A stretch of DNA of 13,087 bases from an uncultured beta proteobacterium (GTDB taxonomy: Bacteria > Pseudomonadota > Gammaproteobacteria > Burkholderiales > Burkholderiaceae_C). The stretch covers positions 1 through 13,087 of the forward strand of contig CAJASG010000622.1 in the NCBI GenBank assembly GCA_903944555.1, in the 5' to 3' direction. Each line of letters starts with the position of its first letter. Within the stretch, counting starts at the first letter, position 1. The notes beneath the pieces were generated by a model. It searched no databases, was not told the DNA's origin, and worked only from the letters and a program-made list of their open reading frames with translations. Of this stretch, positions 12,973 through 13,087 are shown in pieces. A program made the position numbers and the translations under genes.

Positions 12973-13087
12973 TCTCACATTACCGTCCCCCAACGTGGAT
13001 ACGCTGTGTTTTCAGGTGCCCAAGCACGACAAACTGAGCACCAACGCACCGTCCACCCACCCTCCCAAAATTTTGCTGCTGTATGGC
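12965..13087 (+). CDS. arsH: ArsH-type NADPH-dependent FMN reductase, N-terminus only
   Basis: Only the first 41 codons are in the window. SPNVDTLCFQVPKHDKLSTN followed by STHPPKILLLYG matches the beginning of ArsH flavoproteins, which run to about 230 residues, with the ILLLYG strand leading into the flavodoxin-like FMN-binding loop. ArsH reduces FMN with NADPH and is reported to oxidise trivalent organoarsenicals or to protect against oxidative stress. The start is GTG 12965, with AAAGGGG (12954-12960) 4 bp ahead, and it overlaps the glutaredoxin-type arsC stop by 8 bp. The position at the end of an ars operon supports the call. Confidence 0.85.
   Translation, partial: MSDLTLPSPNVDTLCFQVPKHDKLSTNAPSTHPPKILLLYG

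Overview
The window looks like a chromosomal segment of a betaproteobacterium. The best guess is Burkholderiales, probably Comamonadaceae (Rhodoferax/Polaromonas-like). This rests on the GC-rich coding style, a hydrogenase gene set resembling the soluble hydrogenase of Cupriavidus necator (Ralstonia eutropha), the order hypA-B-F-C-D-E with a short HypF, and an arsR / phosphatase-type arsC / ACR3 / glutaredoxin-type arsC / arsH cluster. The taxonomic call is inference, not a search result.

Region 1 (1-9736, all minus strand) is one compact transcription unit for a cytoplasmic NAD-coupled [NiFe] hydrogenase of the HoxFUYH (group 3d) type plus its assembly machinery. In transcription order it holds hoxF, hoxU, hoxY, hoxH, the maturation protease hoxW, then hypA, hypB, a short hypF, hypC, hypD and hypE, which runs off the left edge. 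Neighbouring genes overlap by a few bases (ATGA or TTGA junctions, up to 13 bp) or are 2-12 bp apart. HoxFU form the NADH-dehydrogenase (diaphorase) half and HoxYH the H2-activating half. HypA/HypB load nickel, HypF/HypE make the cyanide ligands, HypC/HypD build and carry the Fe(CN)2CO group, and HoxW trims the HoxH C-terminus. Two proteins depart from the usual pattern. HypB carries a 28-residue histidine-rich insertion inside its GTPase domain, and HypF consists only of the C-terminal carbamoyltransferase-like domain.

Region 2 (9737-9950) is a divergent control region. On the hox side it has a perfect FNR/CRP-family half-site pair (TTGAT-N4-ATCAA) and a good -10 element. On the other side it has a palindrome of the CsoR/CstR type directly before an exported rhodanese (9951-10370, plus strand).

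Region 3 (10371-13087, plus strand) is an arsenic-resistance operon. An AT-rich promoter region carries a perfect 11-6-11 inverted repeat that overlaps the arsR start codon. It is followed by arsR, a low-molecular-weight-phosphatase-type arsenate reductase, an ACR3 arsenite efflux pump, a glutaredoxin-type arsenate reductase, and the first 41 codons of arsH. No tRNA, rRNA, CRISPR array, insertion sequence or transposase was seen.

The window therefore joins three modules: H2 oxidation/evolution linked to NAD, sulfane-sulfur handling, and arsenic detoxification. No wholly new system is evident. The points most worth following up are the HypB insertion, the minimal HypF, the FNR-type site on a hydrogenase operon, and the two operator-like palindromes.
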